Shown here: one piece after another, positions 10,803 to 21,096 of the stretch
How the letters are laid out: every line of letters begins with the position of its first letter
How positions within the stretch are numbered: the first letter of the stretch is position 1
Source: Hybos culiciformis
Taxonomy: Eukaryota; Arthropoda; Insecta; Diptera; Hybotidae
DNA: 64,000 nt
Assembly (NCBI GenBank): GCA_964007475.1
Contig: OZ023273.1
Location: 49,725,525-49,789,524, forward strand
Direction of reading: 5' to 3'
Position numbers and translations under genes: made by a program
Notes under the pieces: generated by a model
Told to the model about the DNA's origin: nothing
The model's input: only the letters and a program-made list of their open reading frames with translations
The model's database searches: none

Positions 10803-10927
10803 CACAAGGGGAAGGGGACAGCAGGGCGGCGGGCGGGACGTTGGTCAGTGGGATTTGCGGCGCCAGCCGCAAATCCCACTGACCAACCTCCCGCCCGCCG
10901 CCCTGCTGCCCCCCCTTCCCCTTGTGT
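10803..10927. repeat. GC-rich core 2 of fold-back element A (long palindrome)
   Basis: This is a near-perfect palindrome with arms of about 60 bp. The left arm runs CACAAGGGGAAGGGG, CAGCAGGGCGGCGGGC, TTGGTCAGTGGGATTTGCGG; the right arm is its complement; the centre is CGCCAG. The base composition is strikingly unlike the surroundings. Open frames at 10675-11031, 10682-10879 and 10761-10973 are just readings of this repeat. Confidence 0.85.
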
Positions 10928-11397
10928 CTACCCCACAAATATTTTATCTTTTTTACTCACATACGATAAATAGTGTCGTTTTAAAAATGATTTTAGGCCT
11001 TTTCCAAAAGGATGCCGTACAAAATGTATGAAAAAGCTGTTTTTATTTTCAATATTTGTTAAGTAATATTTTTGATGAAACTATTTCTGCATAATACAGC
11101 CGCAAATTTTGTCGCGGTCAAAATTCATTTTTTTTTCTAAATAGAGTCGCGGCCAAAATTCATTTTGAAAATGAATTTTGTCCGCACATTTTGCCGCGGT
11201 CAAAATTCATTTTTTTACTAGATTGAGTTGCGGCCAAAATTCATTTTAAAAATTAATTTTGTCCGCACATTTTGTAGCGGTCAAAATTCATTTGTTTTCT
11301 AAATTGAGGCGCGGTCAAAATTCATTTTGAAAATGAATTTTGACCGCCAGTCGCGGTCATAATTCATACGGTCCAAATTCATGGAGCCAATTTTTTT

Positions 11398-12108
11398 ACT
11401 TAAAAAAAGTTTGAAAAATAAAAAAAAATTTTAATTTTTTAAAATATTATTTATTTTTGACATTTTATTTGGTTTACAAAATACGGGCTAGTCTGACGAA
11501 ATTGTCTCAGAGGCACTATCAGGCTGGTATCTATTTTTAATGCTGCACTGGAAAAAAATATTTTGTTTTGCATACACAAAGAGGAACATTTTTTTTTTTA
11601 AGTTTCCCATCCTGTCATATTCCATTATTCTTGCTCTGTATTATTGGAATTGGAGATAAAAATAAATTATTATGAATTTTTTTTAATTTTCCCAGTTTTA
11701 TTTAATGTTTAATGTACTTAAAATTAAAATACGTAAAGTCCAAGGAAAATAAGAAAACCGCACTTTCGCCCTCAAGGATCAACAGGTGAAAATAAAAGAA
11801 AATTAAAATAAAATATATATATTTTTTTTATTATGAATCACATTCCACATACGAAATTTCGTTACGTGGATGGTAGTGGATGGTACGTGACGTCACATGA
11901 CGATTTCTATTAAATCGCACCTCTGTTTTCGTTAGTCATGCCGCGTTAAGGAACTACGTTCCAAAAGCTTTAAATTTTTTTCAAAAAGAGGAGAAGAGTT
12001 AGGTTTTAATATTTGAAGAGAACGAAGAGCATCTAGTACTGAACACGGAGAGATTTGTTATTCTATTTGTTTTCCTTTTTATAACGCATTGTTTTTTTGT
12101 CCACATCT
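11398..12108. other. Unclassified AT-rich intergenic stretch
   Basis: No gene was seen. 11549-11650 matches 4118-4215 in inverted, diverged form. GGAACTACGTTCCAA near 11950 recurs at 61688 and, in variant form, near 59560, so dispersed-repeat fragments are present. Confidence 0.4.
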
Positions 12109-12109
12109 C

Positions 12110-12330
12110 CAACCAAAGTATCTTTATAACCTTAAGTATCAATTTAGGCTGCTGGCTACTTTTTTGGAGTCATTAATTTTATCCCTATCACAAAGAGTAC
12201 TGGACCGGAACGAAACACGGAATATGAAGAAACTAATTTATAATTTTGAATCAGCCAGGATTTGAATTGGGACCTTCACTACTGAAAGCATCATGCGTTT
12301 GAACACTCCGCGACCCAGCACCCAGGTAGA
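12110..12330 (-). mobile_element. Probable tRNA-derived SINE
   Basis: On the minus strand a tRNA-like head covers 12252-12323. An A-box-like GTCGCGGAGTGTTCAAACGC (12295-12314) is followed about 25 bp later by a B-box-like GGTCCCAATTCAAATCC (near 12257-12273). The spacing and order fit an RNA polymerase III internal promoter. The cloverleaf is not convincing as a working tRNA. A non-tRNA body with TTCCGGTCCAGTACTC follows. No second copy is in the window and no flanking duplication was identified, so the extent is approximate. Confidence 0.5.
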
Positions 12331-13486
12331 GTATTGAAGAAAATGAAATTGATCCTGTGTATAGTTATTTCACTTCAAAAACTACTTCTAGAGCCGATTA
12401 AAGAACATAGTATAATTTCATTAAACAGTATAATTTCATTACATAGCTTTTATGCTTTAACTATACAATTTATCATGTTAGTAAAATGTTTCTGATATAT
12501 TTTGTTTTACTTCCGAACAAAGCTTTAAATTTAAAATGTTACTACATATAAATAAAAATTTATAAAAGTAAGTATACGTACCTAAGTTGTATTTTTAATT
12601 TTTTTTACATCCAAACATCATAAAAGTATAAAAAATGGTAATAAGTTGAATATTACCATTATCAACAAGTTTTTGACAAACAAAAAAAAAATTATGTATT
12701 CCGTATTTTTATGTAATAAATTAAGCAAAATAATGTTCCTTTTCTATTCTTGGAAAAGTTAATTCAAAAAAAATATTTTTTTTAACTTACAATTTTACCT
12801 TTTTTTTATGTTGACTATGTTGTTAATGATAAAATCATAGGTGAATTTTTCTTTAAATGAAACAAAATGTATTATAAAATATAAAAAAATTATATTTAGA
12901 AAAGATGTATGGGCGTACGACATAAGAGGATTTAAAAATATTTTCATAATTTCATATAAAAAAAAAAAAATACTTATAATTCTATTATGGGTATTAAAAA
13001 TAATAACACTCCTTCTTGTAAATTAATGAATGCTTTTAATGTCATTCATTTATTATGACAAATATTATGTCCTTTTATTAATAAATTGTACATAGTAAGG
13101 GCAGTATTAAATATGTATGTATGTAGTATGTCAGAGTCGGAAAAAATTAAATATTATTGAAACTTTGAAGTTATTTATTTCTTTCTCTTGCCTACGAAAT
13201 GCTTTGTAAAAATAATAACCTATAGAAAAAAAAAGGTTTAACAAAACAGAAAATTTTATGATATTTTCTTTACGTTACAAGAATCAATAAAAAAATATAT
13301 TTTAGTTATTTTAGTTAAGAGTGTAAAATAAATTTTTCTTGGTTTTTCACTAAAAGTTAAGTTACTATAAAAAACCATTAAAGTTTTTAGAAAAAAATTA
13401 AAATAATGATAACGTTACTGAAAAAAATAGCGACTCTTTCCCTGTTGCGATCTTCTAACTTCTGAGTTCGAACTTAAAATTTCCAT
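12331..13486. other. AT-rich intergenic stretch without a recognised feature
   Basis: It contains long A and T runs and short chance frames only. I see nothing conserved. Confidence 0.5.
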
Positions 13487-13767
13487 GCTATATACAGGGG
13501 TGCAATAAAGATTTATGTATTGAGAGCCATGCTCGAATTTCGTAAAATACTATAGAGCCGCAAAATTATCAATGCAAACTTAAATTGTGGTACAACGGGC
13601 CAACAGGCCCGCTACAACCAAACCTAACCTAAATTCAAATTTTATTATTATAGTTAATTAATAACAAAAATCTTTTTTAAATTCTTTTCTTTCAATAAAT
13701 TTAATAAATAAAAAAAAATTCAATATTACATTTAATAATGTTTACTTTAGTTACTGGTGATGTATTT

Positions 13768-13997
13768 GGATGATTTTACTATTTTAGGGATTTCCAGTAT
13801 ATGTTAAATAATAACAAAAATTATATGTACTTTAAAATTTCATTTTATTAATTTCTTAATATTTCACAGCCAATGGTTTGCTGCATCTTCAGAAGTTAAT
13901 TTACTTATTTATAAATACATTAATATCTAAAAAAAAAAAAAAATTTTAAAAATTTTAGTATTAAATCAAACAATCATTCATCATAGTTACTCATTTA
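13768..13997 (-). repeat. Penelope terminal repeat, left (3') copy
   Basis: It is the inverted partner of 16537-16767, from GGATGATTTTACTATTTTAG to CATCATAGTTACTCATTTA. On the minus strand, the sense of the ORFs, it contains CTGAAGATGCAGC and then GGCTGTGAAATATT (13862-13892). That is the CUGANGA, stem II, GAAA layout of a hammerhead ribozyme core. Confidence 0.8.
13862..13892 (-). ncRNA. Hammerhead-ribozyme-like motif in the left terminal repeat
   Basis: CTGAAGA (13886-13892 on the minus strand) is followed by a stem-forming GCAGC/GCTGT pair with an AAACCATTG loop, then GAAA. A possible stem III (TATTAA, GAAA loop, TTAATA) follows. The cleavage-site U expected straight after stem III is not clearly present, so the motif may be decayed. 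Penelope-like elements are known to carry hammerhead motifs in their terminal repeats. Confidence 0.4.
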
Positions 13998-14259
13998 AAA
14001 AAAAAAAAAAAAAAAAAACTTTTAAAAACTTTTAAAATTTTAAAAAACCAAATTGGAAGTTAAAATCATTTATACTAAATTATCTGTCTTTTAATTACAA
14101 ATGCAGCGTAGAATATTAAGTTATTTACTTACACTTTAGTCAAAAATTAAACTAATTTTCCACATAATAAATAAAACATGAATTTACATTTAGAACATCA
14201 AAAACACAACTAAAATATAAAAATAATAATTGCTTTCTTTTTTCTCTTTAATAATTTTC

Positions 14260-14804
14260 TATAGTAGATTATTGTATATGTAAACTAAATTTGTTATTAA
14301 TTAAGAGTTCTGTATACACAAAAATACATTGACACGAGTCAATACTTATATCACGAGACCTAAGGTCGAGTGATATAAATTGACAAGTGTCAATGTATTT
14401 TTGTGTAAATACAGAACGAGTTGTATAACAAATTTGGTTTACATATCCAATATACTGTTTTAATGCGTAGGGGAGAGGTAGTTGCAAAGAGAGAATATTT
14501 TTTCTTCTCATTTTTTCTCATTTTTTTTTTTTGTATTTGGCTGTATTGAAATATTGTGAGAGATATTATGTTTGTTTAGGTATTACTATTACGTAATATT
14601 CAATACGAAACATCTAAATGATTTCATTATTTACGCTGATGCATGTAAATTTTTTTTATTATATACACTGATGCATCTAAATTATTTCATTATTTACGCA
14701 GATGCATCTAAATGATTGCATGTGTATTGACGCATATAATACTCCATTTAGTGATCTAAATTCTATATCACTAAATACAACATAACGATCCCCACGCATT
14801 AAAA
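14260..14804 (-). repeat. 545-bp dispersed repeat with a long hairpin, copy 1
   Basis: This repeat is shared with 34261-34787 (same orientation) and 48699-49220 (inverted). One end reads TATAGTAGATTATTGTATAT, the other ACGCATTAAAAT. It holds an imperfect hairpin of about 190 bp (14266-14455), whose inner arms are TACACAAAAATACATTGACA and its complement. It also holds three to four copies of GATGCATCTAAATGATTTCA (about 33-bp period). It overlaps the last 34 bp of the GIY-YIG frame. It may be the Penelope 3' untranslated end, with the other copies 5' truncated, or a separate element inserted there. Confidence 0.75.
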
Positions 14805-15343
14805 TCTGTTATTATTCGTTTATTGTGAGTATTGATGAATTGAGTGTCAACTTTATAATTTATTGTCTTAGGCATATGTAATTGAATATTAAGTGCTTCA
14901 ATCTTTTTTCGTTTGATCATATTATTTTCTCTCTGTAAAATTACAGGAGCGTCATAATTAAATTGATGCTTTTCTTTTAGTGCATGTTTAAGGCTGGCAG
15001 TCTGCGATGGTTCTTCGCCAATATGTCCGTTGTTTATAGCCCTTTTATAGTCATTTATATGCTGTTTCATTCTCGTCATTACATTTTTTCCCGTTTCTCC
15101 TATATATATCTTATCACAGTTTTTACATTCTACCTTATAAATAGTTCCAACATCAATAGGATTTTCAATTTTCGTCTTGGTTTTATCAAAAATTGTGTCA
15201 AGTTTTTTAACTGGTTGTTGTCCTATACCAATACTGTTGTCAAGTTTGTATAATTGTTTTCTTATATTGTCAGATACATTTGGAATATAAGATAGTCTTC
15301 TAAAGGTTGTTTTTTCAGTCTTATTAGTTATATTGTGAATCAT
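14771..15343 (-). CDS. GIY-YIG endonuclease domain of the Penelope-like element
   Basis: This 190-residue frame continues the Penelope polyprotein in a different frame from the RT, overlapping it by 20 bp (15324-15343), so a frameshift mutation separates them. It shows GTIY at residues 66-69, a CKNC pair at 73-76 typical of Penelope-like endonucleases, YIGETG at 80-85, Arg91, His95, and a KRKKIEA stretch whose Glu149 is the likely metal-binding acid. The domain nicks target DNA to start reverse transcription. The last 11 residues lie inside the dispersed repeat 14260-14804, so the native C-terminus may have been replaced. Key residues look intact, but the frame break makes the copy probably inactive. 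Confidence 0.85.
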   Translation of the reverse strand: MIHNITNKTEKTTFRRLSYIPNVSDNIRKQLYKLDNSIGIGQQPVKKLDTIFDKTKTKIENPIDVGTIYKVECKNCDKIYIGETGKNVMTRMKQHINDYKRAINNGHIGEEPSQTASLKHALKEKHQFNYDAPVILQRENNMIKRKKIEALNIQLHMPKTINYKVDTQFINTHNKRIITDFNAWGSLCCI

Positions 15344-16514
15344 TTATTGGTTTTTTAAATTTAATTCCATTAATTATTGTTTTAATTATACTTTCAGGAT
15401 AACAATTCATATTAAGTATGTTTCTAATTTTGTTAAAGTTCGTATTATGGAAAATAGGATCACTTAAATTAATAATTCTATTACCTAATGCTTTGGCAAT
15501 GTTAATTTTCATGCTATGTGGGTGCGCTGAATGATAATTCAAAATTCTACCTGAAGCCATTTCTTTCATATACCAATCTGTTTTCAGTACTGTATTTGTT
15601 CTTATTATTTTCATGTCTAGAAAATTGATTGAATTATTTAGTTCTTTTTCGATAGTAAATTGTAATCTTGGGTGTTGAGCGTTAAATATATTTAAGATAT
15701 CATTCTGCATATTCTCGGGTATTGCTGTAATTATATCATCGACATATTTCTTTAAAAAGGTTGGACGTGTTGGTAATTTTGGGATATTATGTTGTAAAAA
15801 GTCATCTAATACAAATTCAGCTAATATACCCGATAGACTGCATCCCATAGCAAGGCCATGGATTTGTTTGTAATATTGATGTTCATACATGATGGTGTTA
15901 TTTTTGATTAAACATAATTTTAATGCTGCCATAAAAAATCTTTTAGGTATTTCTGTAAATTGCCTGATTTTTGGCCATCTTTTTAAGACTGAAGTTAAGG
16001 CTTCATCTACTGACACGTTAGTATATAATGAAACCACATCTAGAGATATTAGTACATCATTATGATTTAATTTAGTATCTTTAATAAATTCTTTAAACTC
16101 ATATGAATTTATAGTGTTGTATTTATCTGTGTCTCTTATTTTTGAAAAAAATTGATTTAGGTATCTGGATAGTTCATATGTTGGTGTTCCGATGGTACTG
16201 ACTATAGGGCGTATTGGGAAGTTGGGTTTATGTGTTTTTATTGTACCATATATTCTCGGTAGTATAGCCTGTTTACATATTAATCTATTTTTATCGCTAT
16301 CTTTTATATATTTCTTTAAATGCATCTCTTCTACCCATTCATTTACTTCTTTACTAACTTTATTAAAATCTGTTTTACTATATTCAATATTCATGTATGT
16401 ATGTGTGTCTGCTAAATGTTCGGACATTTTTTGATGGTAATCTAGTTTTGAAATTATTACTGACTTATTTCCTTTATCGCTACTAACTATTTTTAAGTCT
16501 GAATTATTTTTCAA
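15324..16514 (-). CDS. Reverse transcriptase of the Penelope-like element (N-terminally truncated)
   Basis: This is a 396-residue frame. Visible motifs in order are DKGN (13-16), PRIYGTIKTHK (86-96), RPIVS (102-106), SLDVVSLYTNV (157-167, first catalytic Asp at 159), GLAMGCSLSG (220-229), YVDD (257-260, the catalytic pair) and NSINFLD (294-300). These are the RT motifs of Penelope-like elements, which are related to telomerase RT. The catalytic acids are intact. The usual ~150-200 residues before DKGN are absent because the element is cut at about 16537, where the inverted terminal repeat begins. The frame is open a little upstream of the first listed codon (a TTG), so no real start is defined. 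GIY-YIG follows in another frame. Confidence 0.9.
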   Translation of the reverse strand: MKNNSDLKIVSSDKGNKSVIISKLDYHQKMSEHLADTHTYMNIEYSKTDFNKVSKEVNEWVEEMHLKKYIKDSDKNRLICKQAILPRIYGTIKTHKPNFPIRPIVSTIGTPTYELSRYLNQFFSKIRDTDKYNTINSYEFKEFIKDTKLNHNDVLISLDVVSLYTNVSVDEALTSVLKRWPKIRQFTEIPKRFFMAALKLCLIKNNTIMYEHQYYKQIHGLAMGCSLSGILAEFVLDDFLQHNIPKLPTRPTFLKKYVDDIITAIPENMQNDILNIFNAQHPRLQFTIEKELNNSINFLDMKIIRTNTVLKTDWYMKEMASGRILNYHSAHPHSMKINIAKALGNRIINLSDPIFHNTNFNKIRNILNMNCYPESIIKTIINGIKFKKPINDSQYN

Positions 16515-16536
16515 GAAATTGTTTGTGGTATGATAA

Positions 16537-16767
16537 ATGAGAACTATGATGAATGATTGTTTGATTTAATACTAAAATTTTTTAAATTTTTTTTTTTTTT
16601 TTTTTTAGATATTAATGTATTTATAAATAAGTAAATTAACTTCTGAAGATGCAGCAAACCATTGGCTGTGAAATATTAAGAAATTAATAAAATGAAATTT
16701 TAAAGTACATATAATTTTTGTTATTATTTAACATATACTGGAAATCCCTAAAATAGTAAAATCATCC
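16537..16767 (+). repeat. Penelope terminal repeat, right copy (inverted)
   Basis: It is the inverted partner of 13768-13997 and directly abuts the truncated RT frame. It carries the same hammerhead-like core on the plus strand: CTGAAGA at 16643-16649 and GAAA at 16670-16673. Confidence 0.8.
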
Positions 16768-16935
16768 AATATTACATTTAATACGTTAAAAAAATACTTG
16801 AAAAGTATGTGTGCGAAAATCTAAAAAATTATATTAAATTGTGTAATAAAATACAAAATTTCATTTACAACCTAATAATTTATTGAGCCACAAAAAAATT
16901 TCAACGAGCCGCAGTTTGAGCTTGTGTGCTATATA

Positions 16936-19900
16936 TCTTGAATAAAAATGAATGAAATTATGCGTATTTTGACATTGATATACATATATATACGATCGAA
17001 TTCGGTCAAGTAGTTTGATAGTTAAAATCATTTTAGTGTGGAATGAACTAAAGAAACCTCTGAAAAATTACCGCATTTTAATTTACATTTGGTTTTCGAT
17101 TTTATAAAATAATATATTTACGCAAGATAGTATTTCTAAAAGGACACCTGACACTTTCCACGATGAATAATATTATCTTTTCTTAAGAGAAAAATATTGA
17201 ATTTGGTTTGAATTTAAAGAGAGATATATTGTCAATACCATTCCTATACAAAACAAATGTACATAAACTTTATATATATATACATTCTTTAGAGATTTCA
17301 ATGTCTGTACAGAATGCGTAACGATTACTTTGCATAATGAATACCATTTTTATCCATTCATTCATTACATCACATACATAAAAAAAAAATATGCAAATAA
17401 AAAAAAAGATCAAATAAATTTTCTTTTCAGGATTTATTTTAATACCTACCAATGTCAAGCATCTTATTTGATATATCAATATCGACAAATTTCCAGGATA
17501 ATGTTTAAATTAAAAAGTTAAAATTTTCTAAAGAGGAAAAATAAAATAAACAAATTAAAAGTTTTCTAAAAATATTATGTTTATACATATGTTTATATAT
17601 TCAGAGATAATTTGATGAAACTTTGTAATTTAGAGAATTTATTTGAAAAAAACACGTTATACACATGGGTTCTACAGTTTAATGTTCATTTTGTATAAAT
17701 GCTTCATATTAGTTGTATATATATGGACATTTATTTCCATTTTATTTGCTTACATAAATTCAAGTAAAACACACATAATACAATTCTAGTTAAAAATTCT
17801 CTATGATTAGATGTGATTAAACCATTAACATCTATGCAAAAGAAATTCTAGAATAAAAAGAGCTCTTAGATCTAGAAAAAAGTTTGTTTGATTTGTCATA
17901 TACAAATAAGAATACAGGTTAAAATTTGATATTTTTATCGTAAATCGTATTTTAGAGTGCAGATTGAATCATGCCTATTGTCTATTACGGAATCAAAATC
18001 TAAAGTTTCCTTAGAACTAAACCATTGTATAATAAATAAATATTTAATTTAATCAAGATGTGTTGTGAATAATATACATAATTTTTAAACTTAATAACTA
18101 TGTTAAAAAGAAAACTTTTTGTTTACATTTTAAATAAATTTCGATAAGGGTAATTGTCTTAAAATGAAAAATATAAATGTATAAATTATACGACTATTTT
18201 TATTATGCCCAATTACCAATTATGCAATTAAAAATAGTTGAAGTAAATTTAACAACATGAATACTAATTTTTGAAAAACGGATTGAAAAATTGTTTCTTA
18301 TTTATATTTTAATTTTCAAGTTGTATTGTATAAAAATTTAATATTCTTTAGGTAAAATAATTTTTCTCTTTTTGTAGAAGTTTTTTGTTTTTTTTAAATT
18401 TACGTTCAAAAAGACAAGTTTTGAATTGACAAGAATGTTGAATAATGAAATTATGTGTAATATCTTCTCTGAAATAAGTAAGCGTAAAATCATCAGATTA
18501 AATTCTTCACAGGTTTACTTATAAATCGATTTTTTAGAATCATAATAGACATTTATATACATAGTTTTAAAAAATTGTTAAGTAATATCATGATGTTATT
18601 ATGTATTTCTAAATATATACATATATATATGTATTTAGTTTCGATTCAGTTTTAATTTAGTAATTTAGTCTGTATTTCTTAGCCAGGGCATAATTACTTG
18701 AATATTTTTTTACGATAAAGTTCTTGAAATAATAAACAAACAAAATTTTATGTTAATTAGAGAAATAGATATCACCATTTAATAAATTTTACGTATATTA
18801 CAATAATGATCTCATGTGATTCTCCTGCTGACCAGATATAATAATAAATAATTAAAAAAGTTTTTTTTTTGTTAAAAATATAATTTAAAATATTTTTTCA
18901 ACCAGTCTGAGACAAAAAACCCCTTTTTTAGAATATAATTTTAAAGCATAATAAACTCTTCGATAAAAAAAAAATACAATTGATATTATCGTAATAATAT
19001 CTATAATATCTATTCTATATATAGTGAAAATTTCTATAGAAAATAATAATCCCTTATCCTTTTAAAAATATAATTTATGTAACTCCAAAAGAAAAAAAAA
19101 TTATCCACTTGAGTTTTAGTTCTGATTGTATTTATTAATTAAGTTTCAAAGAAAAACCTGCAACCTGTGCCGTTTTGAAACCTTGTTTTCTGTAGTTTTC
19201 AAGCCATCTCTTTGACCCTTTTCTGAAATAGTATATTTAATAGAAAAATATCAGCAAAAATTTCCGAATATAAAATGGGTCATTTATTACAACAAAAAAC
19301 CTAAAGTTATAAAGCCAATTCTTTTTTTTTTAAATAAAGACTCTTTAAAGCAAACAGTATTAAGTCATCAAATTTTTTGCTTTTTCGGGTTTTTTTATTT
19401 TTTATGACTACCTAATTCTATATATATGAAAGAAATTTCATTGAATTTTATCACGTAAAAATGTTTAAAGGGATTTCATATGTTTGGAAATGATTTGAAA
19501 AAAAAAAAAAATATATATATAGAAAAAAAATATAAAAAAAATAAGTATATAAAAAATATGTTCGAAAATTTGTTTTGAGCAAACAATATTTTAACAGAAT
19601 CTGTCAAGAATTTGTATTTTTGTAGCAATATAATCTCATGAGAACTTGGTAGTGAAATTTTTTTTTAGGAAAATATTGTTGATTAAATTTATAATTCTAC
19701 AAAATTTTGATATGAAAAAAAAAAAACTGATTTCTCCTCAGAATGAATAAAAATAAACTTTAAGATTTATTCATAAATTTTAATACTGTTTGTATTAAAC
19801 ATTTAAAAGATGTATTTATTTGATTTCTTAACAGATAAGTGACAAATTTTGAAATTAAAAAAGAAAACAAAATTATGTTATCTGATTGAAAAAAAAATAA

Positions 19901-21090
19901 AATTTTTCCTTAATTAGGCTTTCTTGAACTATTTTGTAAGAGTTTTAATTATTATTTGACATGTTATTCAGATCCCATGATTCTTTTAAAAAACTTAATA
20001 CCATTCAATAGCTCACTATTGATGTTTAAACCAATAAATTATATTTGGCCGCAACCGAATTTGTAGATCATTTTCTTGCTCAGTCAAGTGCACTACTTAG
20101 AACAAACTTTTCAACAAAACTTAGAGCACTATATTTACCTTATAAAAAAAGGTACTTAACAATTTGTTATGTTATAGAAGTTTTTTTTTTAACAAATCAC
20201 ATATTCACATAAATAAACTTTATACAAAACATATATTTTTGAAATAGGCACACGCTTTTAATATAGTTTTTTTTGAAAATAAAAAATAAGCAAAAAATAT
20301 ATGATAGAAAAACTTTTCTAATTTGATTTCTTTTTTAGACTAAGTATATAAGGACCACTCACAATATATTTCATAAACATACTTATTTAAAATAAACATT
20401 AATATAAAATCGATCAAAAAAAATTTTCTTTAAAAAATCTTAAGTTTTTCTTTATACTCAAAACATAAAATTGATATTCTGGGGAATGAAATTCTTTGTT
20501 GAATTTATTTGACCTGAATAAAAAATAGAAATATTTACCAAAACTGTATATCCAATACATACAAGTTATAATATTTATAAGATTTCTTTGACGTTTGCAT
20601 TAGTACATAATAAATATAATTGAATTGAAAGAAGTATAGTCATATACATTGTATAATTTTAAGTTTATAATATATATGTATTGTGTATAAAACTACATTA
20701 CTCTTACCGATGCATTATTTTTTTTTTAAATTGGAATATTTTCAGGTCAGAAAATTTAAATATAATTGCTTCAATCAAATAAAATATTATTAATAGGAAA
20801 TTTTTGGAATAAGAAGCAACATGTTATTTTGTATTTTAAGAAACCGAAATTTAAACAGCAAAATTGTTAACCAATAATTCAAATAAAATTTATTTAAATT
20901 TAAACCGAATTTGAATTACTAACCAATTCAAGGATTTATCAATCATCTTTGGAAGTTGTTAATCCGGAGAATTAAGGAAAGAAAAGAAAAGAAACCAAAA
21001 ATGTTTTTCATTCAGAAATATCCAGAAATTCATTAAGTTAAAGCATAGATTGAGAATACAGAAAGATTTATAGATTCATACATCATTTTT
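16936..21090. other. Featureless AT-rich intergenic stretch
   Basis: It contains low-complexity A/T runs and TA dinucleotide patches (for example near 18620). There are only short chance frames. I see no gene, no element ends and no RNA gene. Confidence 0.6.
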
Positions 21091-21096
21091 TCAGCC

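Larger units (their letters stand above)
10268..11388. mobile_element. Fold-back element A: palindrome-array element with GC-rich core
   Basis: A 9-bp direct repeat, AATTTTTTT, lies at both edges (10259-10267 and 11389-11397). The two ends are inverted relative to each other: GGGGCACTGAATTATGACCG and, read from the right end, GGCTCCATGAATTTGGACCG. In each, ATGAATTATGACCGCG follows. The arms are a series of short palindromes built from GCGGTCAAAATTCATTTT facing AAAATGAATTTTGTCCGC. The middle holds two GC-rich palindromic cores (10662-10786 and 10803-10927). Nothing convincingly codes for protein. The target length fits Foldback or Mutator-type elements. The AT-only duplication is less certain than a complex one, but the same length is seen in the sister element at 36410-40774. 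Confidence 0.8.
13738..16766 (-). mobile_element. Penelope-like retroelement (5'-truncated) with inverted flanking repeats
   Basis: A 17-bp direct repeat (CAATATTACATTTAATA at 13721-13737 and 16767-16783) marks the insertion. Both ends carry the same ~230-bp sequence in inverted orientation (13768-13997 and 16537-16767). Between them, on the minus strand, are a reverse transcriptase frame and a GIY-YIG endonuclease frame, the hallmark pair of Penelope-like elements. Such elements are known to carry terminal repeats in direct or inverted orientation and to be 5' truncated. The N-terminal part of the RT polyprotein is missing. A 545-bp repeated block (14260-14804) occupies the 3' side. Confidence 0.85.
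13495..16927. mobile_element. Small hAT-like element split by a Penelope-like insertion
   Basis: An 8-bp direct repeat GCTATATA lies at 13487-13494 and 16928-16935. The left end reads CAGGGGTGCAATAAAG, a common hAT start. The right end (GAGCCGCAGTTTGAGCTTGT) lacks a clean matching CCCCTG, so it appears damaged. GAGCC motifs occur on both sides. Removing the Penelope-like element at 13738-16766 leaves a non-autonomous hAT of about 400 bp. The weak terminal match keeps confidence moderate. Confidence 0.5.

Noticed and set aside
10675..11031. Pro/Arg-rich frames of 118, 65 and 70 codons on both strands
   Set aside because: They read the GC-rich palindromic core of fold-back element A; stop codons are rare there only because of GC content.
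10268..11388. CRISPR-like array of regularly repeated palindromes
   Set aside because: The genome is eukaryotic, spacers are not of constant length, and the repeats are part of an inverted structure with target duplications.
12252..12323. Functional tRNA gene on the minus strand
   Set aside because: The A- and B-box pattern is good, but I could not fold a sound acceptor stem or anticodon arm; a SINE head fits better.
13575..13635. CCTAACC motifs resembling telomere repeat and a GGGCCAACAGGCCC hairpin
   Set aside because: There are only two CCTAACC-like units and one small hairpin; both are within the hAT-like remnant.
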